DNA of 64,000 nt from Perca fluviatilis (GCF_010015445.1 NC_053116.1:35448785-35512784), one strand, 5' to 3'; positions 12,617 to 23,839 are shown, counted from the stretch's first letter. Program-made: numbers and translations. The notes: a model not told the origin generated them from the sequence alone.

Positions 12617-12675
12617 TATGGCCCAGTGTTTTCCTGCGCGATGTTGTGCAGAACCCCACAGGCTAAAACAATGTT
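12617..12675 (-). pseudogene. HARBI1-like transposase, C-terminal scrap
   Basis: On the minus strand one frame reads LACGVLHNIAQENTGP, which matches the ACxVLHN(I/L)A signature near the C-terminus of Harbinger transposases. A stop follows directly. The rest of the transposase, including the DDE residues, was not found. Confidence 0.55.
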
Positions 12676-13079
12676 GCAGACCGGGCATAGAGGTCTTCTT
12701 AAAGAGCCAGATCTGCCATTGTTGATAAGTGATCAACTGATGACTTCTTCTTCTCTTGTTAAAGTGATTATGCTGCACGGCAAGTCCACACTGACTCGAA
12801 AACTTGCGTACCGCAAGTTCAGACCAGACGTGAGATTTTTTCGCAGCCCTACGCTCATGTTCAAATTGATAAATGCCGAGCTTTGCGAGGGAATGCGGCC
12901 CATCCTACGCCTGTTTTAGGTTGTACGAATGTTTCATAAATGAGGGCCACTGTTGCTTGTGCCTGAACCAAAACCACCAAAGAATTTGAAGAAGCCAAGA
13001 GGAAGTGAAGTAGCCTGGACGTGGTCACACTCAGATTCTAGTCAGCCCAATGGAGCGTTTCAGACTCACATTCTGCGGA

Positions 13080-14195
13080 GTTGCCTCAGTTCTGGGGCCT
13101 CTCCTGTTTAACATCTACATGCTTCCACTGGCTCAAATTATGGAAAACAATAAAATAAGTTATCATAGTTATGCACATAACACTAATATGTAATATACCA
13201 CTTATCGCCAGGGGACTATAGTCCAATACAGCACTTAGTCAGCTAAGTGCATTGAACAAATTAACGACTGGATGTGCCAGAATTTTAAATGACGAATTTT
13301 GGAGCAAAAGAGGAACGATTAAAAGTCAGCACTCAACTTCAAACAACAATGTTAAAACAGACAAAGCCAGAAATCTTGGTGTAGTCATGGACTCAGACCT
13401 GAATTTCAACAGCCACATTAAGACAATTGCAAAGTCAGCCTATTATCACCTTAAAAATATATCAAGGGTTAAAGGACTTATGTCTCAGCAGGATTTGGAA
13501 AAACTTGTCCATGCTTTTATCTTCAGTAGACTTGACTACTGTAACGGTGTCTTGACAGGTCTCCCTAAAAATCAATCAGACAGCTGCAGCTGATTCAGAA
13601 CGCTGCGGTTCGAGTCCTCACTAAAACCAAGAAAGTGGATCACATCACTCCAGTACTGAAGTCTCTACACTGGCTTCCAGTGCCTCAAAGAATTGATTTC
13701 AAAATACTTTTGCTGATTTATAAATCACTTTAGGTTTAGGGCCAAAATACATTTTTGACCTGCTACTAAACTATGACCCACCCAGACCTCTCAGGTCGTG
13801 AGAACTAAACAGGGGAAGCAGCATTCAGTTTTTATGCTCCACATATCCATGTCTGCAGCAACTCTCAGTTCTTTTAAATCAAAGCTAAAGACCTACCTTT
13901 TTGATGTTGCCTTTCTTTAAATAACTGTTCATTTGTTATACTGAAGTTGCATTGATGACACTGTATGACACTCAATAACTGCTCTTTAATGTTTAATTTC
14001 TTATACTGCACTGTAACTTTTATTCGCGATTTTATCTCTCAGTTCTTTAAATTCTTATACTGCACTGTCAATTTTATTCTTGTCTTTTATGTTTTAATTT
14101 GTTTTTTAATTGTTTTCTAACTGCTCTTTAATGTTTTATGTAAAGCACTTTGAATTGCCCTGTTGCTGAAATGTGCTAAAATAAAGTTGCCTGCC
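13080..14195 (+). pseudogene. L2-like LINE, reverse transcriptase C-terminal end
   Basis: Pieces in several frames: GPLLFNIYMLPLA (end of RT motif 4), then a longer open part (13252-13593) reading ARNLGVVMDSDLNFNSHI and FIFSRLDYCNGVLTGLP, then SLKPRKWI, a short ELISKYF block, and LSSFKSKLKTYLF. This order is the RT thumb and C-terminal part of L2/Maui-type teleost LINEs. The YADD box and everything upstream are absent and stops are frequent. The 3' tail contains CACTTTGAATTGCC and ATAAAGTTGCC. Confidence 0.75.
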
Positions 14196-14204
14196 TTGCC
14201 AATT

Positions 14205-14375
14205 AGCTAATGAACTGAAAATATAACCAGTGAGAACATTGTTCAAAGTAGACACATCACCTCTTTGATTTAAATACACAGATCATATGTGTAAATACCC
14301 CACCTGACCTGTACGGTAACATTTCATTATTTTCATGTAATCTGTAGCTGTGTTGACCTGAATAAGGACCAGTGA
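14205..14375. repeat. Inverted copy of 7268-7445
   Basis: Shares AGACACATCACCTCTTTGATTT and CAGATCATATGTGTAAATA in inverted orientation with the earlier block, and its first bases resemble 53935-53990. It marks another scattered piece of the same duplicated non-coding unit. Confidence 0.7.
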
Positions 14376-15180
14376 CCGGCCGGTGACCTGAAGTGGCCGA
14401 TTTTCACATATTCAGCCATGACCGGCGACCTGCCAGTCAGTCTGACATATATATGACGATTTTATGCCGGTCAAATTCACTCGGGCACCGCATGATTAAC
14501 ATCGTGCAACATCAGCACCACACGTGCACATGCAGGATTTCCGCTATATGCATGTAGCAGCGGCGCACTGTCAATCAGCTGTTTGTGAAATTTCATAAAG
14601 TCATAATTATACACGGCTCTGCAGAGCGGTCTGCTCTACTGATCTCAGGCGAACAGTCAGCCGCTGTCAGTCTCTCTCTCTCCCCTCTGAGGCTGAAAAA
14701 CTGGAACATGAAAACCACACTCACGCGGGTCCCGTGAAATATGAACGCTATAGCCTAGTTTATTGGAATATACCCCTGAGTGTCAAAGTATGGGACAAAT
14801 GTACCACTTTTAATTTGGGTGTGACGTTTAGACCAAAAAGCATGAATGTCAAGCGTTTCTTTTGCCACTTCTGTCTACAACAGTCGATAACCCCCTTTTT
14901 TATTATTTAATTATGTAAACACATAATGTCATCTGAAAACTGCTGCCCTGGTTAAAAAAAACAATGCAACTGATCTCAGCTGGTATTCTGTCTGTAATGG
15001 AGTGGAATGGAAATTTCTAAGTGACCCCAAACTTTTGACCGGTAGTGTGTGATATTCTATAATGTACTTTATTTCGATACTTCAATCCATATTTGACTGT
15101 ATGCGTGAAAGATTTCTACTTGAATTGTCCAACATTGAGTAGTTTGTCACTGTAGGCTAATATTCTTTACATGTGTTGTA
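14376..15180. other. Repeat debris with a Tc1-like end
   Basis: GC-rich stretch with repeated CCGG-containing words, then at 14985-15050 a sequence ending GACCCCAAACTTTTGACCGG, the terminal repeat of a common fish Tc1/mariner family, in minus orientation. Its other end was not found. No coding sequence is visible. Confidence 0.4.
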
Positions 15181-15184
15181 GCCT

Positions 15185-15540
15185 AAATAAAGATATAACA
15201 AAAAGAAAGGGCCCACTACATCGCTGCTGATTGGTTGAAAGGGTTTTTGCAGCTTGCCAAAGGCTGAGGAAAGAGAAGCATTCTTTAACTGTTTACGGAA
15301 TGAAGACATGGAGGACATATCTGAAGACAACAGCAAAGAAATCTCTGATTGGTTGAAAGGGTTTTTGGCAGCTTGCCATAGGCTGAGAGAAGAGAATTAT
15401 TGAGTGTCTCTAGCCAACAGCATGGATGTTACGGACGACATATTTGAAGAGAACAACGAAAAAACAATAAAAGAGAACATATTGAACCACTAATGAAACA
15501 CAGGTGAGTCACGATATTTTCTATAAAGATCGTAACGCGT
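15185..15540 (+). repeat. Duplicate of 63.47-63.73 kb
   Basis: Shares ACATCGCTGCTGATTGGTTG and GGTGAGTCAC with the end of the window. Within it the motif GATTGGTTGAAAGGGTTTTT occurs twice (near 15230 and 15350), so this copy has an extra internal tandem repeat of about 120 bases that the 63-kb copy lacks. Confidence 0.75.
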
Positions 15541-15833
15541 TACATCACTTCTGATACCAGTTGTTGTTATGGTTACTGCTAGATAATATGTTCTGGATTA
15601 TCGGCCAGACTACCAAAAGTTAAAGTGAAAGTATAATAAGTCCTTTAGGAGCGGCTCTAGTCTCTTTACGTGAAATGTAAAAGATCCACCTGGAACTAAA
15701 ACCAGCAGAATGAATCCGCTTCAACTGCAGAAATCTTGAATTAATAAACACGTCGAAATGTAGTCCGTATGGTAGGTTACACAAATAAGGCTGGTGATGT
15801 CCTCATGCAGGAGCGCTCACATCAAGCATGCAC
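15541..15833. other. Non-coding stretch
   Basis: The first 60 bases continue the duplicate shared with 63.7 kb. The rest shows no gene or repeat with clear ends. Confidence 0.4.
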
Positions 15834-16562
15834 TGTTAAGAAATCTAAAAGACGTGATCGTTTGATTTCTGAGGAGGAAGGAGAGGCTGGGGTTGAATTG
15901 AAAGTTAAGCAAATGGTTTAATATAAAACAACACGATGAAAACGACATGACAAAACAAATGTTACACTCCAGCTGACAGCAGATTGAACTCATGTTTCTC
16001 CTTGCGGAGTTACAAAAGAATAGTCACGTGACATGACAAACAATACACTGTAAACAGCGGACTGAATCCATGCTTCTCCTTGTGGAGTCACATAAAAAGG
16101 CCCTGAGACATTCTCAGGATCACACATATATTTCCCTACACCTGGGTGGTTCCTCAAATTAAATCTTTCCCTATTGGTCAGATGTCTCTCAAAAGAAAAG
16201 GTGTAAATTCCCAATCCGTGTCTTGAGGCCACACCCGGTCACAGGATCTTACCGAGGCGTATCATGTTTCCAAACTATAAGAATACACATTATTTGTCTT
16301 AATCACGTCTGGCTCAACAGGGGATGGCTCGCAAAGTTGTTTAATCAATAAGTCTTCTAGAGCTTCTAACTTTATGCTAAATAACAGACATGACCTAATT
16401 AATTCTTTAGAAGATAAGTTTGGGTTGAGGCAGTCAAATGCTGATTAGGCGGTGCGACGCAATCGGTAGGCTATGGATTCAGTGTTTTTTCTAACTATAG
16501 GGTTCATTTAACTAAAAGTATATTTTTAATCAGACATAAGCATAGTTTTAACTTTTTATAAC
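15834..16562 (-). mobile_element. Diverged LTR, family X
   Basis: Matches, on the minus strand, the LTR at 33909-34622: shared parts include GATTTCTGAGGA, CAATACACTGTAAACAGCGG and CTATTGGTCAGA, and a polyadenylation-like AATAAA near the U5 side. The outer end is altered by a 28-base insertion after TGTT. No internal region is attached, so it is a solo LTR. Related copies are at 30255, 33909 and 52986. Confidence 0.6.
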
Positions 16563-16792
16563 CTACCAGCACCACGCGTACCACAATGAAGGAAAAGTAT
16601 TGTTTAATATAAGTCTATATGGCTGGATCCTAGGTCAGTGGGATTAATTGTTGTCAAATAGTTACAGGAATAGTCAGTGTCATGGGAGGGAATACATTTG
16701 AAACAGTCGTGTGAAGTCCAGTTGAAACAGTTTTGATAACCATTGTAGCTGTGCTGTAGCCCAAAGGTTCTCAAACTGTGGCACGCATAAAG
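16563..16792. other. Flank of the nested hAT, shared with 63.9 kb
   Basis: The last 70 bases (TTTTGATAACCATTGTAGCT and CTGTGGCAC) match 63870-63935. No gene. Confidence 0.6.
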
Positions 16793-17262
16793 ATTAATAC
16801 CAGACGCGTAACTATCGGTAAGCAGGGTAAACGGGGCTTACGGGCCCGGACCAATCAGGGGCCCGTAACACTGGAAGATATTGATTGACAGTCGGGCCCC
16901 CTATCGCATTTTCATTACTCGGGAGTGAGAACGGGTCAAATTAATTTCCTTGTTTGTGATATGAAGACGACGGTGTGTTGACTCGAACATCTCACATTTA
17001 CCAACATAACGTATACGAAAGACCGTCCTGCCAACCTGTATACATTTTAACATCACTGTACGCTTGTCACCAGGCCCGGATTATCCATAGGATTAGCCCG
17101 CAGTGCCCAGGGGCACCAACCATTCATAACCAGTGGGGGCACCACATGACACAAGCTTTAACAATATTTTCCGTGAATTGTTATATTATTCTTTATTCAC
17201 TTGGAATTGTTGAAAGACCATACATTACTCGTTTATGAACACTAATTACACAATAATAATAA

Positions 17263-17301
17263 TATACTACTACTACTACTACTACTACTAATAATAATAA
17301 A
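17263..17301. repeat. (ACT)n/(AAT)n microsatellite
   Basis: About nine ACT units followed by four AAT units, inside the nested hAT. Confidence 0.95.
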
Positions 17302-18001
17302 TTATAAATAAATCAATATTACATGACCACTATCACTACCCCTCCAATCTGTCAGAGTTGAGTTGGTCCACAGGTACTGCGCGAAATGTATCATTCGGGG
17401 ATGGGGTGTAACAATAATCAAAAGTGGCCAGTTTACCCCCAAAATCTTTTTATCATAATGATGAATGTAAAATATTAACTGTTATAAAAATGATAAGTGG
17501 TTGGCTTTCTTGATTCAATGTAATTGGCAAGCAAAGAAAAACATTTTTCACACAACCCCCGCCCCCAACTCTGGGTGAGACTTGGTGCGCTCCAACCCTT
17601 CAACGTGTTTTCCAAGCACAGCACGGCCAGTACGCATAGACAGTATATGCGCGAGCACGGCGCTTGGTGAGTTTATTCAGTAAGCAGAGAAGTGTAAAAG
17701 ACCGGTCCACAGTCTGCGACTCGCTTCTTTTCCTAGAACTCGTATTTCTTTCAGAGGACTTTGTGCAATAAATCCATATTCTTAGAGCTAATATTGATAG
17801 TCTTTTGTCCATATCTTATTCATTTTAGATCCTTTTATTGTCGTTAGCTGTGATGCTTAAGCAGTTGTAGCTTTTCCATGATGCTTTTGAAAGTTTTTGA
17901 ACAACAGAGGAGTTGCTTTCAGGGCCCGTGAAAATAAAGTCGGAAAAAATACATATTTGACCCAACCCACAATGCTGCAATATGTAGTATTGATTTTGGC
18001 T

Positions 18002-18378
18002 TTTGAATTGAGACATTTGAATATAGTGCTCACTGCTCATATGCCTACATGTTTGTATCTGGATAAGTTAGTAAATTACATTTCAGAAATCCCCTTGATT
18101 ATGTCTGATATGTTTGGCAGGGGGAAAGCAAGTGTTGGTTTCTCTTTGCATAATGAAAATGCTTTGTTTTTGTTAGTTTTTTGGCTTGTCTGCTGGGCTG
18201 ATGTACTGATGTATATTGATTTTGACATTTTGAATTGAGTGCTGTGCTTTTAAATTCGACATTTTGAATTGAGACATTTGAATATAGTGCTCACTGCTCT
18301 CATATGCCTACATGTATGTAGTTGGACAAGTTAGTGAATTACATTTGAGAAATCCCCTTGATTATGTCTGATATTTTT
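18002..18378 (+). repeat. Two copies of a ~120-bp unit
   Basis: Copies at 18002-18117 and 18262-18378 share TTTGAATTGAGACATTTGAA and AATCCCCTTGATTATGTCTG. They lie 260 bases apart inside the nested hAT and probably arose by local duplication. Confidence 0.85.
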
Positions 18379-18559
18379 GCTAGGACAGCACGAGTAAAAG
18401 GGGTGGTGGACGGGGGCCTTTGAGGTATAGTGCCCAGGGGCCCCACATTGTCTTAAGACGGGGCCTGGCTGTCACTGAAGCTGCTGCTGTTTTAATACTG
18501 TCGGCTCTCTGCAGCGGGCGGGGCTGCTGCTCCATTTCCCTTGCGACTGACGCGCGCAT

Positions 18560-18565
18560 GCACAC

Positions 18566-18615
<50 letters not shown>

Positions 18616-18622
18616 GCACACA
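18560..18622. repeat. (CA)n microsatellite
   Basis: About 28 CA units with GC interruptions at both ends; a short (GT)n tract follows at 18759-18783. Both lie in the outer hAT. Confidence 0.95.
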
Positions 18623-19420
18623 ATCACACATGGTGGATGGAGGAAAACGCAGATGAGACGACACAATGACCTAAATTGAGGACAGCTATGCTCGATATTG
18701 TAAGTGCAATTATAAGTTAAAGTCCAATAGCCTAAGTACTTTATCAAACAGTATGAATGTGTGTGTGTGTGTGTGTGTGTGTGCCAGGATAGGAAATTAA
18801 CTAACAACGTAAAGATCAACAAGCCACTGACAGTGACATACATGTTCATATTTGATTAATTCAATAAATTATAATTTTTTTGTCTTAAGTCCACCAGCCA
18901 TTTTCCTATTATACCAACATTTGCAGCATCCTGAGCCTTTTTGTAAGGGTAGTGGTCCTGTGAAATCTCAGCCCAGAGTAATAAGTATAGTAAACTATAC
19001 AAAACTTTTTTTCCCCAACTTTTACTGTCTTCTGCAACTTCATTGCAACAAATATACAAAAGACATCGCAACTTTTATCGCAATTTTTACAAAAGCTCCT
19101 GTGAAATCAGGCATTTTGGGGGGCGCAACAATCTAAAAAAGGCCGCGAAATCCTGGAAGGACTGCCCTTGTGTGTTTTTTCATGTGTTATGGTGCGCATT
19201 CACCAGTGTTTTTTGTTGTTGTGGTGCGTATAGGCTACTCCTGATTTTGTCAGTCATCTCATTTCTTATATGCTCTGTCTCTATGATCCTATCCTGTCCT
19301 ACTCATGGTAGCCTACTGCGTGGACCATGGGCCCATCATCGCGTGCTGTAGTACGGGGGACCCGCTTTGATAATCCTGCATAGGGGCCGGGTGTTGGCTC
19401 GTTACGCCACTGATTGATAC

Positions 19421-20124
19421 TGTAGATGGATTTTATGAATTAATTTAATTTAATTAATTAATTAATCCAAATTAGGAAATGACTCTGTTACAAGCAGCGG
19501 GGTACAAGGACATACACACATACTCACCCACACACATACAGAAAAAAAGAACTATACTAGAAATAATAAATCAGATAAAAGCATTAAAAATCTTTCTCCA
19601 TGTATGTCTATGGTAAAAAAGTCTTTATGGGCCCCATGGCATCATGTAACGGATTGGGTAGTTGCAATTCCTGCCGACTTCCTGGGAGCTTGAGGCAAAG
19701 ACACTACAAGCTGACTCACTCAGATACTTTGGCATATATCTTTACATACATATTGGGTAAGCCCCCAGCGTGGCTGCTACCGCAATTTCAGCCAATAAGT
19801 ACATAAGCTGCTTTGTTGGGTTCACAGATTTTGACAGATACCTCTACCTGAGGTAGAACAAAACACAACAACCATGTTTTTCATAATTTTGATACGTCGC
19901 CCTTCATGAAATGGATGGTTTTAACAAAAATATTTTATAAAAATACAGCAAAAAGTGCTGAAATTGCTCAATATATTGACTCACTCCATCAGTAAAAAAG
20001 TGGCGAACTCTTTGGTTTCTTTAAATATTTTTAGACACTTATTATAAATGAGGTTCTAAATTTGACTTAAATTAAGTCAAATAAAGTAGCCTATTTACTT
20101 ATAACACCACTTAATCGAGGTATG
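19421..20124. other. Non-coding stretch
   Basis: Begins with sequence shared with the window end (GATGGATTTTATGAAT, GGAAATGACTCTGTTACAAG), expanded here by a (TTAA)n-like repeat. The remainder is AT-rich with no gene. Confidence 0.5.
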
Positions 20125-20560
20125 GCAGCAAAGTCCACCAACAGCTCCAGCTGCATTAGAGCAGGTCTCTGCTGTGTGTAGTGTAATCTCTACATGGTTG
20201 TCTTCTTTTTGTTTCCAGATGGTGTTCCTGTTTTGGATTTGACGTCTCTCTTCCTCCCAAATCTGAGGGAGATGTCTTCAGTCCATAGAAACTGTGATCC
20301 CGCGTCGTACAGTGATGTTAAGAAAACATTTGACAGTTGCACCATTGCTGGTAAAATAATCTTATTACAGCAAGCTTTTATTATAATTCATACATGATAT
20401 TGCTCCTCTCCAACATTTCTTTCTTTCTTTCTTTGTAAGCCCTTTGTCACTCTGTGGTCACAGAAGGCTTGTATCATGTGGATGCGTCGACAGTGTTGTT
20501 GTCATTACTTAGAATTCCTCATGGGGCGACAGAAACTACACACTATAGCTTTAAGTCTGA
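20125..20560 (+). repeat. Receptor 5' flank, copy 3
   Basis: Direct copy of 110-655 and inverted copy of part of 6270-6560. It carries the best preserved version of the unknown exon-like unit and lies 2.7 kb upstream of the copy B CRD1 exon. Confidence 0.8.
20219..20350 (+). other. Exon-like unit of unknown identity, copy 3 (open)
   Basis: 132 bases, phase 1 to phase 1, with acceptor TTTCCAG and donor GTAAAA. It is open throughout, reading GVPVLDLTSLFLPNLREM, then NCDPASYSDVKKTF and DSCTIAG. Two cysteines. It is not a cysteine-rich TNFR repeat and I do not recognise the family. Preservation of frame and splice sites in two of three copies suggests it was once a real exon. Confidence 0.5.
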
Positions 20561-20610
20561 TTCAACTTTTTGGAGAAAAGCAACCCAATGTCACCCCGCG
20601 CGGTGGACAC

Positions 20611-21245
20611 AAGGGGTAAGCTTCTCCTCACAACGCATAGCTCCTATGGGGCGACTTTGATGCTAACAAGCACTCACCCCGTTAGCATTCCATTGACTGC
20701 CATTCATTTTGATGTCACTTTGACATCGAATAACTTTACATCTGAAGCGTTTAAAGACTATTTGTCCGTTGTTTATTTCTAAAGAAACACGCACAATGTA
20801 TAAAAGGCTCCATTACCTTGTACCTCACGTTATGGCTACGTAGCAGACGTTTTTTGTAAAAATAGGCTAACGATTGTGTCATAACCACGCGACTTTCTGT
20901 CGTACAGTAGAGGAGTTACCGTCAAGGGGTAAGCTTCGCTTCAGAACTCGAGCCATCTATGGCGCCATTTTGTTGCTACCTGGCCATCACCTCCTGTTAG
21001 CATTCCGCTGACCGCCATTTTATTTTTACGTCACTTGACTGCGAATAACTTTACATCTGAAGCGTTTAAAGACTCTATTTATCCGTTGTTTATTTCTAAA
21101 GAAACACAACAATGTATAAAAGGCTCAATTACCTTGTACCTCACGTTATGGCTCCGTAGCAGACGATTTTGTAAAAATAGGCTAACGATTGGGTCATAAC
21201 CAAGTGACTTACTTCGCACAGTCAGAGGAATTACCGTATAGTACA
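20611..21245 (+). repeat. Tandem dimer of a ~312-bp unit
   Basis: Units start AAGGGGTAAGCTT at 20611 and 20923. Both contain TAACTTTACATCTGAAGCGT, AATGTATAAAAGGCTC and TACCTTGTACCTCACGTTAT. Family not identified; it resembles a dispersed repeat that has been duplicated once. No coding sequence. Confidence 0.85.
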
Positions 21246-21704
21246 GGAGAAGCTTGCAGGCAGTTTCGACTTACGTTAGCTGTTTAGGTTTAATTACTGA
21301 TGTTAACTAGCATGTTAGTTAGCAATAATTAGCCTGTGCTTATGTTATCTCCTTACATATACCTACGGCTCTGCGCTCTGCAAGATTGGGAATGATTGAG
21401 ATTTCTCTTGGCACAGCTACCAGAAGACTTCCAACTTTCAGACAGGTTGCTCACGTCACATTTACGTTGTCTCTGTCAGTTGGAGGCTGCGCGAGTAACG
21501 CTCAGCCCTCACCGGAAAAGTGCTTCTAATATCCTTCACTGGTCTCCGCCCAGAGAAACGGGGTCTGTTGGTCCATTATATACTGTCTATGGGTGGACAA
21601 TCACGTAACCAGAGATCAGACTCGCGTCTGTCCGATTGGCGTGAGAGTCCCATTAACGTTACTGTAAACAGAAAACATCACTGTCTCTATCACTGCAACA
21701 AAAA

Positions 21705-22230
21705 GTTAGTAATAATAATATTAATAAATTTTATTTCTATAGCACTTTTCATTGACAAATCAATCCCAAAGTGCTGCAGGAGAAAAACAGGGTAAAAAGT
21801 ATAGCAAAGAAATAAAGACAAACAAGACAAATAAAGATTTACGAGAAAGCTTGCTAAAAGAGAGGTTTTAGGCCCTTTTTGAAAGAGTCCGTGGTTTGTG
21901 GAGCTCTCAGGTGGTCTGGGAGGGAATTCCACAGGCAAGGAGCGGCTGAGCAGAAAGCCTGATCCCCCATGGTGCTGAGTTTGGTCCTGTGGGGGTGAAG
22001 AAGAACTTTGTTTCTGGAGCGGAGGTTACGTGAGGAGGTTTGTGGTGTGAGTAGCTCTTTAAGTAGGGAGGGGCATTACCATGGATGCACTGATGGGGGA
22101 GTAGGGAGATTTTGAACTCAATCCTGTATGAGACAGGAAGCCAGAGGAGTGAGTGAAGGATCCCAGAGCTGTTTTGGATGTGTTGTAATTTTTGAAGACT
22201 CTTGCTAGGAGTACTGCTGAGGAGAACATT
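21705..22230 (-). pseudogene. LINE reverse transcriptase C-terminal fragment
   Basis: The minus-strand frame (21907-22230) reads VLLSSTPSKSLQKLQHIQN, LLWLPVSYRIEFKI and HGNAPPYLKS, the thumb and C-terminal region of L2-like elements (the usual form is LHWLPV..RI.FK). It ends in a 3' tail that includes CAAAGTGCTGC-like sequence and A/T repeats at 21705-21740. It is a 5'-truncated copy, different from the one at 13.1 kb. Confidence 0.7.
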
Positions 22231-22258
22231 GCAGCCCGTAAAAACGAAACACAAGCAG

Positions 22259-23057
22259 TTAAAGTGATGGTTCGAGTAATTTCACCCTAGGGTCCTTTGC
22301 ACCATGACCTCGAGCCAAACAACCCGAAATTATACCAAACTTCTACACTAGTACAAATAAGTTGTGTACTCATAAAACGATGGATTAGAAATTTTGTAAG
22401 TACACCAGAAGTTTATGTAAATAACACTTGCCTGTTGGATTCTGCTCTCTGCTGCTGCTGCTACTGCTACAGAGTAGAGAGTGCTTAAGGCGTCTACAAA
22501 TTACAACACCGAAAAGCAGATACAACAAAACTATTTATTAATTTAACTTTTTTTAAAAGTAAGTGCTGTAGTATAACTAGCAGGAGACAAGTTATAATTG
22601 AGGTAAGTTTGGAGACATTACCTTATTTAATCATTAAATTAATAAATATTTTGTTGTATCTCTTTCGGTGTTGTAATTTGTAGACGTCCTAAGCACTCTT
22701 ACTGTCCGGTAGCAGCAGTAGCAGCAGCAGCAGAGAGCAGAAGCCAGCAGGCAAGTGTTATTTACATAAACTTCTGGTGTACTTACAAACTTTACAATCC
22801 ATCGTTTTATGAGTGCATAACCTATATGTACTACTGTAGACGTTTGGTATCATTTCTGGCATTATTAGTGGGGTCATTTACGAGATACATCACTGGATCC
22901 ATTTGCGACTGCATAAGCTATTCAGCTGATAACGCTTACTCTACACTAACTCTCCCAATGTTCGACCCAGGTGAAAAAAGCTTCGGGGGGTGTTTGGCGC
23001 TCCGAGGTCATGGTGCAAAGGACCCTAGGGTGAAATTACTCCGAACCATCACTTTAA
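22259..23057. mobile_element. Foldback (long inverted repeat) element with TTAA ends
   Basis: The element is 22263-23053, flanked by TTAA at 22259-22262 and 23054-23057. The ends are AGTGATGGTTCGAGTAATTT and its near-exact reverse complement. The whole element is an imperfect palindrome: the inner parts, such as ACACCAGAAGTTTATG with the GCTGCTG tract, reappear inverted at 22700-22800. TTAA target sites point to a piggyBac- or Kolobok-type mobiliser. No transposase is present. Confidence 0.8.
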
Positions 23058-23221
23058 CTGCCCATGAGTTTGTGTAACAATAGGCAAAGTCCCTTCAACT
23101 CTTGCTTCATCTCTTTTCTTTTTCTCTGCTGCTTCCCGTGCTGCCTTCACGTGCAGTCAGAAATTTAGACAGATTTCTATCAATGAATTGTGTTGTATGT
23201 TCTAACGGGTTCTCCTCACAG

Positions 23222-23314
23222 ATACTTGTGCTGAGTGTCTTCAGAGGACATACACTCACATGTCATCCAACAGAATATCTAATGGGGATCAATGCTGTCA
23301 TAAGTGTCCAGCTG
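23222..23314 (+). pseudogene. Copy B CRD1 exon, frameshifted
   Basis: 93 bases, after CTCCTCACAG and before GTAAGA. Compared with copy A it has three extra bases near the start and one missing in the codons after EY (CTA ATG where CTG AAC is expected). The frame reading TCHPTEYL changes to nonsense, while the end still codes CCHKCPAG in the frame needed by CRD2. Entry in phase 1 would read straight through without a stop, so an odd but open product is possible. Confidence 0.7.
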
Positions 23315-23516
23315 GTAAGATCTGATTGAATGTTAAAGACATATTTCTATGTGGAGTATTTTGTTTTAGCCAGATGGCAACAATACTGACCAGAATAAAC
23401 CACTTGTGTGCAGACCAGTGGAGGTGGTTTTATTCCCATGGTTCGTGCTGTTTATGTTCACAAGTCAAATGTGCTGAAGTTTTATTCCAACAGTAAGCAA
23501 CAAGCAGGAATTATTA

Positions 23517-23522
23517 TTGTTA

Positions 23523-23597
<75 letters not shown>
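23517..23597. repeat. (AAT)n/(ATT)n microsatellite
   Basis: Mixed AAT and ATT runs in the CRD1-CRD2 intron of copy B. Confidence 0.95.
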
Positions 23598-23713
23598 TAA
23601 CAGCAGTGCATGTCACTTTGCCTAACAACATGCACTCTACCCTCAAGATTATGCATTTTCATTTAATAGAAACATATTGCATGAAATTTAATTATTGGTT
23701 TTCTTTTCAACAG

Positions 23714-23839
23714 GAAGTCGAGTTGAAAGCGATTGTACAGAGCGGAGAACTACTTCCTGCCTGGGTTGTGACAAAGGAACATTTATTAGTCATCCTACTG
23801 ATTTTATGAAGTGTTTGGCCTGTTTACGCTGTATTTCAG
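23714..23839 (+). CDS. Copy B CRD2 exon
   Basis: 126 bases, phase 1 to 1, acceptor TTCAACAG, donor GTAGAC. It reads SRVESDCTERRTTSCLGCDK, GTFISHP and KCLACLRCISG. All six cysteines are kept, but the sequence differs clearly from copy A (for example SRVRKHC against SRVESDC), suggesting old divergence or selection on the ligand-binding face. Confidence 0.8.

Larger units (their letters stand above)
11653..12952. mobile_element. PIF/Harbinger element remnant
   Basis: The ends are imperfect inverted repeats: CAGTGGCCCTCATTTATCAA on the left and ATAAATGAGGGCCACTG on the right. Inside are a plus-strand Myb/SANT-like fragment and a minus-strand HARBI1-like fragment, the usual pair of genes in this superfamily. 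At 1300 bp it is far shorter than a full element. No clean 3-base target duplication could be confirmed. It interrupts a block duplicated elsewhere in the window. Confidence 0.65.
17063..18475. mobile_element. hAT-like element nested inside the outer hAT
   Basis: Element 17071-18467: left end CAGGCCCGGATTATCC, right end (reverse complement) CAGGCCCCGTCTTAAGAC. Flanks CTTGTCAC and GCTGTCAC share six of eight bases, as expected for an aged 8-base duplication. It contains an (ACT)n tract, a tandem repeat of about 120 bases, and no recognised transposase. Confidence 0.65.
16793..19420. mobile_element. hAT element (outer), with 8-bp target duplication
   Basis: The element is 16801-19412. The left end is CAGACGCGTAACTATC; the right end, reverse complemented, is CAGTGGCGTAACGAGC, a hAT-type terminal repeat. 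The flanks are ATTAATAC (16793-16800) and ATTGATAC (19413-19420), an 8-base duplication with one mismatch. At 63930-63960 the same flanking sequence occurs with no insertion. No transposase frame was recognised, so it is non-autonomous or too decayed. A second element is inserted at 17071. Confidence 0.8.

Noticed and set aside
23408..23809. 133-codon frame with an Asn/Ile run
   Set aside because: It runs through an intron (AAT)n tract and enters the CRD2 exon in the wrong frame.
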